From assembly GCF_021729845.1 (NCBI RefSeq), contig NZ_CP063397.1:634001-698000 (forward strand): a DNA stretch of 64,000 bases. The letters run 5' to 3'. The position numbers were made by a program, and so were the translations under genes. Origin of the DNA: Rhizobium sp. SL42 (lineage in GTDB: Bacteria; Pseudomonadota; Alphaproteobacteria; Rhizobiales; Rhizobiaceae). How positions within the stretch are numbered: position 1 is the first letter of the stretch; each line of letters opens with the position of its first letter. The notes below the pieces were generated by a model. It had not been told where the DNA came from. It saw only the letters and a list, made by a program, of their open reading frames with translations, and ran no database searches. Shown here piece after piece: positions 20,582 through 30,487 of this stretch.

Positions 20582-21340
20582 ATGTTCTCCCTGTTCAAAA
20601 AGCCCGCTGTAACCCGCACGTCCAGTATCGCGCTGGACAGGATGCTGGCCGTTGACGGCCGTGAACTGCCTCTGACGATCCGCAGGAACACCCGCGCAAC
20701 ACGCATCACGCTGCGTATCGAGCCCGGCGGAAGGGCGCTCAAGATGACCATCCCGCATGGACTCAGGGAACGGGACATCGAGGACTTCCTCGATCGCCAT
20801 CAGGGCTGGCTCCGCACCCGGCTTGCGCGGCAGGCCGCCGGCGGCGCGATCGAGGATGGTGGCGAGATTGCGCTGCGCGGCGTCAAGCACCGCATCGTCC
20901 ACTCCGGACAGATGCGGGGGCTGACCCAGTCGATTGACAGCGAAATCGGCCATATCCTCAGCGTCAGCGGTCTCGAGGATCATCTGCCACGCCGTATCTG
21001 CGATTTTCTCAAGAAGGAGGCACGTCGGGATCTGGAGCGTTTGGCCGAGCAACATGCCCGGTCTGTCGGCAAACCGATCAGGAGCCTGAGCTTGAAGGAC
21101 ACCCGCAGCCGATGGGGATCTTGTTCCTGGGATGGCAAGCTGAGCTTCTCCTGGCGCATCGTCATGGCACCGCCGCCTGTGATCGATTATCTCGCCGCGC
21201 ATGAAGTCGCACATCTGCGTGAGATGAACCATGGGCCGGCATTTTGGTCGCTTTGCAAGGAGCTCTGCCCCCACATGGATGAATCGAAGGCTTGGTTAAA
21301 GCGGCATGGCTCTGCGCTTCATGCGATCGACTTCGGCTGA
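20582..21340 (+). CDS. YgjP-like (DUF45) zinc metallopeptidase-domain protein
   Basis: The 252-residue protein belongs to the YgjP/SprT-like metal-dependent hydrolase family. The zinc-binding HExxH is seen as AAHEVAHLREMNHGPAFW (near residue 205), and the family signature SRWGSCSWDGKLSFSWRIVMAPP precedes it. The N-terminal half carries the LTIRRNTRATRITLRIEPGG segment usual for this family. The substrate is unknown. It follows the DUF2852 terminator and precedes trpF by 72 bases on the same strand. Confidence 0.88.
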   Translation: MFSLFKKPAVTRTSSIALDRMLAVDGRELPLTIRRNTRATRITLRIEPGGRALKMTIPHGLRERDIEDFLDRHQGWLRTRLARQAAGGAIEDGGEIALRGVKHRIVHSGQMRGLTQSIDSEIGHILSVSGLEDHLPRRICDFLKKEARRDLERLAEQHARSVGKPIRSLSLKDTRSRWGSCSWDGKLSFSWRIVMAPPPVIDYLAAHEVAHLREMNHGPAFWSLCKELCPHMDESKAWLKRHGSALHAIDFG

Positions 21341-21412
21341 TCGATCCCTGACCGTTCAGCATAGGTCGCAATTTGGCTCGACTCTTTTGTGATTTCGTGC
21401 GACTTCGCTGCC

Positions 21413-22087
21413 ATGAGACCCGATATCAAGATCTGCGGATTGAAGACGCCGGAGGCTGTCGATCGCGCTGTTGAGCGCGGGGCGACCCATATCGGCTTCA
21501 TATTTTTTGCCAAGAGCCCGCGCAATATCGAGCCGGACATTGCCGGTGCTCTGGCGGACCGCGTCCGCGGCCGGGCCAAGATCGTTGCTGTGACGGTCGA
21601 TGCTGATGCGGACGATCTGGACGAGATCATCGCTCTGCTGCGTCCGGATATCTTGCAATTTCACGGACATGAAAGCCCGGAGCGGCTTTTGACGGTCAAG
21701 GCGATGACCGGTTTGCCGATCATGAAGGCATTTTCGATCCGTGAGCCAGATGATCTCAAGCGCATCGAACCCTATATAGGTATTGCCGATCGTTTTCTCT
21801 TCGATGCGAAGCCGCCGGTCGGCTCGGATCTGCCCGGCGGAAATGGCGTCACATTTGATTGGCGACTGTTGCGCTCGCTTGACGAAAGTGTGAATTACAT
21901 GCTTTCCGGTGGGCTCAACAAGGACAACATAGCGGACGCCCTGCGCGAAACGGGCGCTCGTGGGATTGATGTTTCCTCGGGCGTCGAAAGCGCGCCCGGG
22001 GTCAAGGATCTGCAGATGATGGACGAGTTTTTTGCGGCGGTCGCTGAGGCTTCGCGCCGCGTACCGGTATCAGGGAGTGTCAAGTGA
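21413..22087 (+). CDS. trpF: Phosphoribosylanthranilate isomerase TrpF
   Basis: TrpF isomerises N-(5'-phosphoribosyl)anthranilate in tryptophan synthesis. The 224-residue TIM-barrel protein starts [17 protein letters not shown], with the catalytic Cys in KICG, and continues [23 protein letters not shown] and the phosphate-binding LSGGLNKDN and GIDVSSGVE follow. An ATG eight codons upstream is in frame but does not fit the family. It overlaps trpB by 4 bases. No leader peptide or trp attenuator is visible ahead of it. Confidence 0.95.
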   Translation: MRPDIKICGLKTPEAVDRAVERGATHIGFIFFAKSPRNIEPDIAGALADRVRGRAKIVAVTVDADADDLDEIIALLRPDILQFHGHESPERLLTVKAMTGLPIMKAFSIREPDDLKRIEPYIGIADRFLFDAKPPVGSDLPGGNGVTFDWRLLRSLDESVNYMLSGGLNKDNIADALRETGARGIDVSSGVESAPGVKDLQMMDEFFAAVAEASRRVPVSGSVK

Positions 22088-23304
22088 ACGAGTCACCCAA
22101 ACCCAATTCCTTCCGGGAAGGCCCGGACGAGGACGGCCGCTTCGGCATCTTCGGTGGCCGCTTCGTCGCCGAAACCCTGATGCCGTTGATCCTCGACCTT
22201 CAGGCCGAGTGGGAAAAGGCAAAGACCGATCCGGAATTCCAGGCTGAGCTGGCGCATCTGAATACCCATTATACTGGCCGGCCGAGCCCGCTTTATTTCG
22301 CCGAGCGCCTGACGGAAGAACTGGGTGGCGCAAAGATCTATTTCAAGCGCGACGAGCTCAACCACACCGGTTCGCACAAGATCAACAATTGCCTCGGTCA
22401 GATCCTGCTTGCCAAGCGCATGGGCAAGACCCGCATCATCGCCGAGACCGGTGCCGGCCAGCATGGCGTGGCATCTGCGACGGTAGCTGCCCGTTTCGGC
22501 ATTCCCTGTGTCGTCTATATGGGCGCGACCGATGTCGAGCGTCAGGCACCGAACGTTTTCCGCATGAAGCTGCTCGGCGCCGAAGTGAAGCCGGTAACGG
22601 CAGGACACGGCACCTTGAAGGATGCCATGAACGAGGCGCTCCGCGACTGGGTCACCAATGTTGACGATACCTATTACATGATCGGCACAGCCGCTGGCCC
22701 GCATCCCTATCCGGAGATGGTGCGCGACTTCCAGTCGGTGATCGGTCGCGAAACACGCGAGCAGATAATGGCTGCCGAAGGTCGGCTCCCGGACATGCTC
22801 ATTGCGGCCGTAGGCGGCGGTTCCAATGCCATCGGCCTCTTCCATCCTTTCCTGGATGACGAAAGCGTTCGCATAGTTGGCGTAGAAGCCGGCGGCAAGG
22901 GCCTCGAGGGCGAGGAACATTGCGCCTCTCTGACGGCGGGTTCGCCAGGCGTATTGCATGGCAACCGCACCTACTTGCTGCAGGACGGCGATGGCCAGAT
23001 TAAGGAAGGTCATTCGATCTCCGCCGGCCTCGACTATCCTGGCATCGGCCCGGAACACTCCTGGCTGAAGGACATGGGCCGTGTCGAATATGTGCCGATC
23101 AAGGACGATGAGGCGCTTGCGGCCTTCCAGATGCTGACCCGCACCGAAGGCATCATCCCAGCGCTCGAGCCGAGCCACGCGCTCGCCGAAGTCATTAAGC
23201 GCGCGCCGACGATGGGCAAGGACCAGATCATTGTCATGAATCTCTGCGGACGCGGCGACAAGGACATCTTCACCGTCGGCAAGATTCTCGGAATGGGGCT
23301 CTGA
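22084..23304 (+). CDS. trpB: Tryptophan synthase beta chain
   Basis: TrpB condenses indole and serine to tryptophan, using PLP. At 406 residues it is full length. [15 protein letters not shown] opens the protein; the PLP lysine lies in [14 protein letters not shown], followed by [11 protein letters not shown] and the glycine-rich phosphate loop [27 protein letters not shown] near the C-terminus completes the family pattern. The start is GTG, overlapping the trpF stop codon (GTGA). trpA follows after 2 bases. Confidence 0.97.
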   Translation: MNESPKPNSFREGPDEDGRFGIFGGRFVAETLMPLILDLQAEWEKAKTDPEFQAELAHLNTHYTGRPSPLYFAERLTEELGGAKIYFKRDELNHTGSHKINNCLGQILLAKRMGKTRIIAETGAGQHGVASATVAARFGIPCVVYMGATDVERQAPNVFRMKLLGAEVKPVTAGHGTLKDAMNEALRDWVTNVDDTYYMIGTAAGPHPYPEMVRDFQSVIGRETREQIMAAEGRLPDMLIAAVGGGSNAIGLFHPFLDDESVRIVGVEAGGKGLEGEEHCASLTAGSPGVLHGNRTYLLQDGDGQIKEGHSISAGLDYPGIGPEHSWLKDMGRVEYVPIKDDEALAAFQMLTRTEGIIPALEPSHALAEVIKRAPTMGKDQIIVMNLCGRGDKDIFTVGKILGMGL

Positions 23305-23306
23305 TC

Positions 23307-24146
23307 ATGACTGCACGCATGGATAAACGCTTCGCCGATCTGAAGGCTGAAGGCCGTCCCGCCCTGGTAACCTATTTCATGGCCGGCGATCCGGACTACG
23401 CCACATCACTGGCGATCATGAAGGCGCTGCCGGAAGCTGGCTCCGACGTGATCGAACTTGGCATGCCTTTCTCCGATCCGATGGCCGATGGTCCTGCGAT
23501 CCAGATGGCGGGACAGCGCGCCCTGAAGTCAGGCCAGACCCTGCTCAAGACGCTCGAACTCGCGCGCGAATTCCGCAAGACCGATCAGACAACGCCGATC
23601 GTGCTCATGGGCTACTACAATCCGATCTACGTCTTCGGTGTCGAGCATTTTCTCGATGTGGCGGTCGACGTTGGTATCGATGGCCTGATCGTCGTCGATC
23701 TTCCACCGGAAATGGACGACGAACTCTGCATTCCCGCCCGCCGTCGCGACATCAACTTCATTCGTCTGGCCACGCCGACGACGGACGACAAGCGTCTGCC
23801 GACCGTGCTGCAGAACACGTCCGGCTTTGTCTATTACGTGTCGATGAATGGCATCACAGGTTCCTCGATGCTTGATCCTTCGCGCGTTTCCGGTGCGGTT
23901 CAGCGCATCAAGGCCCACACGGATCTGCCGATCTGCGTCGGCTTCGGCGTCAAGACCGCCGAACATGCCCGCCTGATTGGTGCCAATGCAGACGGCGTTG
24001 TCGTCGGCACGGCTATTGTCAATCAGGTCGCCAACAATCTGACAGCTGACGGGAAAGCCACGGCGGATACGGTTCAGGCCGTCGTCACCCTGGTTCGCGG
24101 CCTTGCAAGCGGTACGCGCAGTGCGCGCCTTGCTGCTGCCGAATAA
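23307..24146 (+). CDS. trpA: Tryptophan synthase alpha chain
   Basis: TrpA cleaves indole-3-glycerol phosphate to indole, which is channelled to TrpB. The 279-residue TIM barrel contains [11 protein letters not shown], the catalytic Glu in [19 protein letters not shown] and the catalytic Asp in [22 protein letters not shown] and the phosphate loop VGFGVKT follow. It is part of the compact trpFBA cluster, with accD 38 bases downstream. Confidence 0.97.
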   Translation: MTARMDKRFADLKAEGRPALVTYFMAGDPDYATSLAIMKALPEAGSDVIELGMPFSDPMADGPAIQMAGQRALKSGQTLLKTLELAREFRKTDQTTPIVLMGYYNPIYVFGVEHFLDVAVDVGIDGLIVVDLPPEMDDELCIPARRRDINFIRLATPTTDDKRLPTVLQNTSGFVYYVSMNGITGSSMLDPSRVSGAVQRIKAHTDLPICVGFGVKTAEHARLIGANADGVVVGTAIVNQVANNLTADGKATADTVQAVVTLVRGLASGTRSARLAAAE

Positions 24147-24184
24147 TTTTCCGATAAAGGCTGTAAAAGTCAGGAGTATACCGC

Positions 24185-25090
24185 GTGAACTGGATCACCA
24201 ACTATGTGCGCCCGCGCATCAATTCCATGCTGGGTCGCCGGGAAGTGCCGGAAAACCTCTGGATCAAGTGCCCCGAAACCGGCGAAATGGTCTTCCACAA
24301 GGACCTCGAAGAGAACAAGTGGGTCATTCCTGCCTCCGGCTATCACATGAAGATGCCAGCCAAGGCACGCCTGATCCACCTGTTCGACAACGGCCAGTAT
24401 GAAGCGCTGCAGCAACCGAAGGTCGCGCAGGACCCGCTGAAGTTCCGCGATTCCAAGAAATACACCGACCGCCTGAAAGATAGCCGTCTGAAAACCGAAC
24501 AGGAAGACACCATCTTGGCCGGCGTCGGCACCGTTCAGGGGCTCAAGCTGGTGGCCGTTGTTCATGAGTTCAACTTCATGGGCGGTTCGCTCGGCATCGC
24601 AGCCGGTGAGGCGATCGTGAAGGCCTTCGAGCGCGCGCTGAAGGAAAAGTGCCCGCTGGTCATGTTCCCCGCATCGGGCGGCGCACGCATGCAGGAAGGC
24701 ATCCTGTCCCTGATGCAGTTGCCGCGCACGACGGTTGCGGTCGACATGCTGAAGGAAGCGGGCCTTCCTTACATCGTGGTTCTGACCAACCCGACCACGG
24801 GTGGCGTGACGGCGTCCTACGCAATGCTGGGTGATCTGCACATCGCGGAGCCCGGCGCTGAAATCTGCTTCGCCGGCAAACGTGTCATCGAGCAGACCAT
24901 CCGCGAAAAGCTGCCGGAAGGTTTCCAGACATCGGAATATCTGCTTGAGCACGGCATGGTCGATATGGTTGTCAAGCGTCACGAGATTCCCGATCTTCTC
25001 GCCCGCGTTTTGAAGATCATGACCAAGCGTCCTGCCAATGATGTGGTTTCAAACGCCACTCCAGCCCTTACGACGAAGGCGTCGGCCTGA
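24185..25090 (+). CDS. accD: Acetyl-CoA carboxylase carboxyltransferase subunit beta
   Basis: AccD is one half of the carboxyltransferase that makes malonyl-CoA for fatty acid synthesis. The 301-residue protein has a GTG start and the N-terminal segment [19 protein letters not shown], in which only one Cys of the usual four-Cys zinc ribbon remains. The crotonase-like core includes [23 protein letters not shown] and [17 protein letters not shown]. Loss of the zinc cysteines is noted below. The order trpA-accD-folC is usual in alphaproteobacteria. Confidence 0.95.
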   Translation: MNWITNYVRPRINSMLGRREVPENLWIKCPETGEMVFHKDLEENKWVIPASGYHMKMPAKARLIHLFDNGQYEALQQPKVAQDPLKFRDSKKYTDRLKDSRLKTEQEDTILAGVGTVQGLKLVAVVHEFNFMGGSLGIAAGEAIVKAFERALKEKCPLVMFPASGGARMQEGILSLMQLPRTTVAVDMLKEAGLPYIVVLTNPTTGGVTASYAMLGDLHIAEPGAEICFAGKRVIEQTIREKLPEGFQTSEYLLEHGMVDMVVKRHEIPDLLARVLKIMTKRPANDVVSNATPALTTKASA

Positions 25091-25131
25091 GACGACCATC
25101 GTCTTTGGCCAATGGCAGTGGAACGACCGTG

Positions 25132-26472
25132 ATGACAGTGCCTACCTTGAGCCTGGCCGATGCCGAGATCGAAAAACTCATGGGGTTGCACCCCAAGGGA
25201 TACGATCTCTCCCTCGACCGTATTCGCCGCCTGCTCGATCTGCTCGGCAATCCCGAAAAGCGTTTGCCGCCGGTTATTCATGTGGCGGGCACCAACGGCA
25301 AGGGCTCGGCGACGGCCTTTTGCCGGGCACTGCTCGAAGCCCAGGGCTTATCGGTCCACGTGCACACCTCGCCGCATCTGGTCCGCTGGCATGAACGCTA
25401 TCGCATAGGGGTCAAGGGCGGTCGTGGCCAGATCGTTGATGACGCGGTCTTTGCCGATGCGCTCCGCCGTGTCGCCGATGCCAATGGCGGCCAGTCGATC
25501 ACCGTTTTCGAGATCCTGACGGCGGTCACATTTCTGCTGTTTTCAGAACAGCCTGCCGACGTTTCCGTCATAGAGGTTGGTCTCGGTGGTCGCTTCGACG
25601 CCACCAATGTGGTTGAAAAACCCGCTGTTTCTATCATCCAGCCAATCTCGCTCGATCACCAGGCCTATCTTGGCGACCGCGTCGAACTGATCGCGGCCGA
25701 GAAGGCCGGCATCATGAAACGCGGTGTTCCCGTCGTCATTGGGCACCAGGAATTCGAAGGTGCCCGTGATGTGTTGATCACCACGGCCGAACGACTTGGC
25801 TGTCCGCTTTCTGTCTTTAGCCAGGATTTTCTTGGTTACGAGGAATTCGGTCGGTTGGTCTATCAGGACGAGTTCGGCCTCATGGACTTGCCGCTTCCCC
25901 GTCTTCCAGGTCGCCACCAGATAGGCAACGCCGCGACCGCGATTCGCGCCGTCAAGGCGGCTGGGTTTACGGTCAACGAGATGATTGCCGAAAAGGCCAT
26001 GCAGTCCGTCGAATGGCCCGGCCGACTGCAAAGATTGACCGAAGGGCATCTGGTCGATCGCGCGCCTGCGGGTGCTGAAATCTGGCTTGATGGCGGCCAC
26101 AATCCGGGTGCTGGCGAAGTAATCGCAGAAGCCATGGCTGCGATGGAAGAGCGCAAGGCCCGCCCCCTGCACCTGATCGTCGGCATGATCAATACCAAGG
26201 ACCCGATCGGTTATTTCCGCGCCTTCACCGGCATTGCCCACGCGGTCTACACGGTTCCGATCGAAGGCTCCGATGTAGGTCTTGATCCGGTCGCGCTGGC
26301 CCAGTCCGCAGCGGATGCAGGACTGACCGCTTTGCCGACGGGGTCGCTCGGTGAGGCGTTGAATGCTATAGCCGAAAGAGTTGCGGGAGGCCCGCCGCCG
26401 CGCATCATGATTGGCGGCTCGCTCTATCTCGCCGGCAATGTTCTGGCCCAGAACGGCACCATTCCGACATGA
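25132..26472 (+). CDS. folC: Bifunctional folylpolyglutamate synthase / dihydrofolate synthase
   Basis: FolC adds glutamate to dihydropteroate and to folates. The 446-residue protein has the P-loop IHVAGTNGKGSATAFCRAL, then TSPHLVRWHERYRI. The Mur-ligase-like core shows EVGLGGRFDATNVV, ISLDHQAYLGD and AEKAGIMKRGVPVVIG, and LDGGHNPGAG lies near the C-terminal domain. The ATG at 25132 (MTVPTLSLADAEIEKL) is preferred over a TTG nine codons earlier. It is the last gene of the trpF-folC run and ends at a terminator. Confidence 0.94.
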   Translation: MTVPTLSLADAEIEKLMGLHPKGYDLSLDRIRRLLDLLGNPEKRLPPVIHVAGTNGKGSATAFCRALLEAQGLSVHVHTSPHLVRWHERYRIGVKGGRGQIVDDAVFADALRRVADANGGQSITVFEILTAVTFLLFSEQPADVSVIEVGLGGRFDATNVVEKPAVSIIQPISLDHQAYLGDRVELIAAEKAGIMKRGVPVVIGHQEFEGARDVLITTAERLGCPLSVFSQDFLGYEEFGRLVYQDEFGLMDLPLPRLPGRHQIGNAATAIRAVKAAGFTVNEMIAEKAMQSVEWPGRLQRLTEGHLVDRAPAGAEIWLDGGHNPGAGEVIAEAMAAMEERKARPLHLIVGMINTKDPIGYFRAFTGIAHAVYTVPIEGSDVGLDPVALAQSAADAGLTALPTGSLGEALNAIAERVAGGPPPRIMIGGSLYLAGNVLAQNGTIPT

Positions 26473-26475
26473 AAA

Positions 26476-26500
26476 AAAAGCCCGGATTAGCCGGGCTTTT
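26476..26500. terminator. Bidirectional terminator between folC and trxA
   Basis: The 10-bp stem AAAAGCCCGG/CCGGGCTTTT with a 5-base loop serves converging folC (+) and trxA (-). Confidence 0.9.
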
Positions 26501-26529
26501 CAGTCAGTATTGCCAATCTTGCCAAGGCC

Positions 26530-26850
26530 TCAGGCGGCGCTGGAAATCCAGCTCGACAAAGCGGTCTTCGGAGCCGCGCCGACCTTGATGTCGGCCACTT
26601 CGCCACCCTTGAACACGGCCAGCGTCGGGATCGAGCGAACGCCGAACTGGGCAGCCAGTTCCGGGTTTTCATCGATGTTCAGCTTGACGATCTTCACCTT
26701 GCCGGCGAGCTCGTTGGAGATTTCCTCCAAGCTCGGGGCAATCATCTTGCACGGGCCGCACCATTCAGCCCAGAAATCCACGACAACCGGCTCGGCGGCG
26801 TTGAGAACTTCGGCCTGAAAATTGGACTTGTCGACTTTTACAGTAGCCAT
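26530..26850 (-). CDS. trxA: Thioredoxin
   Basis: TrxA is a small cytosolic disulfide reductase. The 106-residue protein has the active site [11 protein letters not shown] with Cys31 and Cys34, then the cis-Pro segment [14 protein letters not shown]. The start at 26850 is preceded by AAGGAGA at 6 bases; the open frame extends 32 codons further without support. It lies 73 bases downstream of addA and may be read with it. Confidence 0.96.
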   Translation of the reverse strand: MATVKVDKSNFQAEVLNAAEPVVVDFWAEWCGPCKMIAPSLEEISNELAGKVKIVKLNIDENPELAAQFGVRSIPTLAVFKGGEVADIKVGAAPKTALSSWISSAA

Positions 26851-26923
26851 CGGGCTCTCCTTATAGATATCGAATTGACTAGATATGTGATGCCGCATCG
26901 CGACAATTTCAATATGCGGTATC

Positions 26924-29900
26924 TCACGATGTCTCGAGGTCGGCAAGTGAGGTGCGCATCACGTCTTCCGGAAGCTTAATCACCGTCCCGGTTTCCGTGT
27001 AGATCAGCAGGCATTCGATCGGCTTTGTTGGATAGAGCGGCTTGAGAATTTCGCTGTAGATCGCCAGCTGCGCGCGATGGGAAAGCGGCACATCCCGCAC
27101 GTGATGAGGCGAGTTGCGGTTGGTTTTGTAGTCGACCAGCAGAACACGGTCTTCCAGCACGGCCATCCGGTCTATGCGGCCGGATACGGCGCGAGGTTCG
27201 CCTTTCAGCATGAGCGTGCCCATAACGGACACTTCCGGCTGGCTCGCATTCGAAAACAGGGGTGCCAGGCCGGGTGCTTCGAGCACGGACATCACGGTAT
27301 CTACGAGGCTCTCCCGCTCCGGGCGCGGCCAAAACCGTGCGGCGCGGTCCGCATAGCGCTGTGCTGCCTGAACCCTGTCGGAGGCTGCGATTGCCGGGAG
27401 TGTCTGCAGCATGCGGTGAACCAGCCGGCCGCGCTGAAGCGCAAGGTCGGCCTTCTTGTCCTCGGTGAACAGTGCCGACGCCGTCAGTGTCTCGTCGGTG
27501 TCATCGAGAACGATACTGCCGGCGCCCGATGGGCTGAGCGGTCGCGGAAGACTGACGGGCGGGGGCAGAGGTCGCGACAGCGCGGCCGGCAAATGCAACT
27601 CGACTTCGTCTGCGACGATCTCGTCCGACAAAGGAAAGACCTTCGAGGAGAGCGGCAGGCGCCATTTGAGCCCCGACCACGCACCATCTGCACCGTTGAA
27701 TTGCGCAGCGCTGCAGTGGGTTTCGTCACCGGAAAGCGCATCCGCGATCATCCTGTGCCAGATATCGCCCGGTTCCTGCACACCGCGATAGCCACAGATG
27801 ATCAGCCGGTCGGCGGCACGTGTCATGGCGACATAAAGCAGTCGCCGATATTCCTCTTCCGTTTGGCGCCTTCGCAACTGGCTGTCGGCGTCGGTCAGCG
27901 AATTACCGAGCGCCTTGGTCGGCACCCAGATTGGAACCGCCGGCTGAGCCGTGTGTGTCTCAAGGAGGCGAAGTTTGGCGAGATGGTTCGAATTGAAGGC
28001 TTTGGATCCGCCATCAACCAGAAAGACCACCGGTGCCTCCAGGCCTTTCGAGGCATGCACGGTCATGATCCGGACTTCGTTTCGCTCCTTGTCTTGCTCG
28101 CGCTTTACCTCCGGCGCTTCCATCTCCAGCGTGGATATGAAGGATTGCAGACCGGGCAGGCCGGCGGTTTCAAAGGACAGCGCAAAAGTCAGGAACTCGT
28201 CGAGAATATCGCTGACCTCGGTGCCCAGCCTTCCGAGGTAGACACGTCGCCCGCCGTGAATGCCAAGGACCCGGGCATAGAAGTCATGCACCGAGTGAGT
28301 GCGTGAAAGCTCGAGGAAAAGCTGTAGCTTCTTCCAGCTTGCCGCCCATGGCGATCCATCGACCTGGGCCAGGTCCCGCAGTCGAGCCCAGAGGCTCTGC
28401 TTTTCCGGCCGTTCGGCTGCAAGGTCCAGAAGCTGTTCTTCGACATGATTGAACAGCGGGCTTTTCAGGATGGCCGCCAGGGACAGATCGTCGGCCGGCA
28501 GCAACAGGAACCGTCCAAGTGCCAGCATGTCCTGCACCGCAATGTGGTTGGTCAGTTTCAGTCGGTCGGCGCCGGCCACCGGAATGCTGTAGGGCCGCTT
28601 AAGCGACCGGGTCAGTGCATTGACAAAGCTGTCGCGCTTGCGCACCAGGACCAGGATATCGCCGGGTTGGATCAACCGCTCGACACCCTTCTCGATGATT
28701 GCCTGTTTGCCGACCAGTTCGCTGATCGCGTGGGCTATTCGACGCGCCAGAATGGCGGAGGGCGCGCTTTCCGGTGTTGCATCGAAGGGGGCGGTCCAGT
28801 CCTCGACCTTGTCCTGCTTTTCCGCAGCGACCATATCCCAGAGGTCGACTTCGCCCGGGTGGCCGCTACGGCTCGACATATGTACGACCGCGTCGCCGCC
28901 GGCGCTGAGGCCACGGAAATTCTCGCTGACGGAAAACACCTGATCGACTGCGGAAAGGATTGCCGAGGTCGAGCGGAAGGAAAGCGGCAGGCGGATCGTA
29001 TTGAACGTCTGCCCACCATCATGGACCGCCTGCTGCGTTTGTTTTGCCTCGACGGAAAACTGCTCCGGGCGGGCACCCTGGAACGAATAGATCGACTGTT
29101 TTTCGTCACCCACGGCAAAGAAGGTGCGCACGCCCGGACGGGCGCTTGCGCCGGAAAAAAAGTCCTCGCGCAGCGACCGGATGACGGACCATTGCACCGG
29201 GCTCGTGTCCTGTGCCTCGTCGACCAGGATATGGTCGATGCCCTGGTCGAGCTTGTAGTGCACCCAGGCACCGACATCTGCGCGCATCAGCAGTTCTGCG
29301 CTGCGGGCGATCAGATCCTCGAAGTCGAGTTGGGATCTGCGTTTCTTCAGGTCTTCATAGTCTTCGTCCAACCGCACCGCGAGCGTAAGGGCAGCCTTTG
29401 TCGCCTCGTACATGCGGAAGATCCGCAGCCTGTCGCGTTTGCCAACCACATGTTCGCGGGCTGCAATCACTGCGTCACGTAACTCGGGCGCCGCCTTGGT
29501 CATGGCTGCCGCAATCAGCGAGCTGTCAGCCTTGGGCGCTTCCGCCTGTGTCAGGAAGGCACCATCGAGCAGTTTTGCCCGCTCCAGGGGATCACGTTCG
29601 ACAAGCACGCGCTCCAGCGTCTCGGCAACCGAGCGAACCTTCTCGCCGCCCTTTTCCAGTGCCAACCGAATGTACTGGGCAAAGAATGGACCGGAAAGGC
29701 CGGCAAGAGGCCAATAGGCCTCTGCCCGCGATGCTTCTGTTTCATCGGGACTGATTTCGAAGCGCAGGCGCAAGGCTGCATCAATGCTGCCGTGGCGGGC
29801 GGATTCCCGGCGGAATTGCCGTATCGCGTGGCGATTGGCGACAATATCGCTGATCAGCGTTTCCAGCCCGCTCTCATCCGCAATGCCGAGCACCTGGGAG

Positions 29901-30487
29901 AAGGCTTCGGCCAGATCCGCATCGTCTTCGCTCGACGTCGCCGTCAGCAGCGAGCGGCGGGCTTCGGCGAGAACGGCAACGGCAGCCCGGTCATCGAGAA
30001 CGCTGAAATGGCCGGCGACATTGGCTTCCAACGGAAACTGGTGCAGCAGCGCTTCGCAAAAGGCGTGGATTGTCTGGATTTTCAATCCGCCCGGCGTCTC
30101 GAGCGCCTTGGCAAAGAGCTGGCGCGCGGCCGCAAGCGTCGTGCGGTCCGGTACGCGCTGCTCGATGGCCGTTACGCGCTTGGCAAGTTCGGTGTCATCC
30201 AGCGTCGCCCACTCGGCCAGCCGGTCGAAAACACGGTTGGACATTTCCGATGCCGCCGCCTTTGTATACGTGAGGCAAAGGATCGAGGAGGGGCGGGCCC
30301 CGGCCAGCAGAAGACGGATGACGCGTTGGGTCAAAACATGCGTCTTGCCGGAACCGGCATTGGCGGAAACCCAGGCAGACTGTCCGGGATGCGAGGCGCG
30401 CGACTGCTCCACCGTCGTCCAGTCGATCCATGCGCCAGGATCATCGCCGACCGGCAGGTCTGTGGGTAGGGAAGGGTTGTCACTCAT
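26924..30487 (-). CDS. addA: Double-strand break repair helicase-nuclease AddA
   Basis: AddA is the UvrD-like helicase and nuclease subunit of AddAB, the alphaproteobacterial counterpart of RecBCD. The 1187-residue protein has Walker [21 protein letters not shown] (about residues 40-60), the helicase motif [27 protein letters not shown], and later [15 protein letters not shown]. The C-terminal nuclease motif is [10 protein letters not shown]. The start at 30487 overlaps the addB stop codon by 8 bases, so the two subunits are translationally coupled. Confidence 0.95.
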   Translation of the reverse strand: MSDNPSLPTDLPVGDDPGAWIDWTTVEQSRASHPGQSAWVSANAGSGKTHVLTQRVIRLLLAGARPSSILCLTYTKAAASEMSNRVFDRLAEWATLDDTELAKRVTAIEQRVPDRTTLAAARQLFAKALETPGGLKIQTIHAFCEALLHQFPLEANVAGHFSVLDDRAAVAVLAEARRSLLTATSSEDDADLAEAFSQVLGIADESGLETLISDIVANRHAIRQFRRESARHGSIDAALRLRFEISPDETEASRAEAYWPLAGLSGPFFAQYIRLALEKGGEKVRSVAETLERVLVERDPLERAKLLDGAFLTQAEAPKADSSLIAAAMTKAAPELRDAVIAAREHVVGKRDRLRIFRMYEATKAALTLAVRLDEDYEDLKKRRSQLDFEDLIARSAELLMRADVGAWVHYKLDQGIDHILVDEAQDTSPVQWSVIRSLREDFFSGASARPGVRTFFAVGDEKQSIYSFQGARPEQFSVEAKQTQQAVHDGGQTFNTIRLPLSFRSTSAILSAVDQVFSVSENFRGLSAGGDAVVHMSSRSGHPGEVDLWDMVAAEKQDKVEDWTAPFDATPESAPSAILARRIAHAISELVGKQAIIEKGVERLIQPGDILVLVRKRDSFVNALTRSLKRPYSIPVAGADRLKLTNHIAVQDMLALGRFLLLPADDLSLAAILKSPLFNHVEEQLLDLAAERPEKQSLWARLRDLAQVDGSPWAASWKKLQLFLELSRTHSVHDFYARVLGIHGGRRVYLGRLGTEVSDILDEFLTFALSFETAGLPGLQSFISTLEMEAPEVKREQDKERNEVRIMTVHASKGLEAPVVFLVDGGSKAFNSNHLAKLRLLETHTAQPAVPIWVPTKALGNSLTDADSQLRRRQTEEEYRRLLYVAMTRAADRLIICGYRGVQEPGDIWHRMIADALSGDETHCSAAQFNGADGAWSGLKWRLPLSSKVFPLSDEIVADEVELHLPAALSRPLPPPVSLPRPLSPSGAGSIVLDDTDETLTASALFTEDKKADLALQRGRLVHRMLQTLPAIAASDRVQAAQRYADRAARFWPRPERESLVDTVMSVLEAPGLAPLFSNASQPEVSVMGTLMLKGEPRAVSGRIDRMAVLEDRVLLVDYKTNRNSPHHVRDVPLSHRAQLAIYSEILKPLYPTKPIECLLIYTETGTVIKLPEDVMRTSLADLETS

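Noticed and set aside
22093..23178. 361-residue open frame opposite trpB
   Set aside because: It is antisense to a full trpB; the composition reflects codon bias of the real gene.
24170..24982. 270-residue open frame opposite accD
   Set aside because: It lies antisense to an intact accD and has no recognisable domain or ribosome site.
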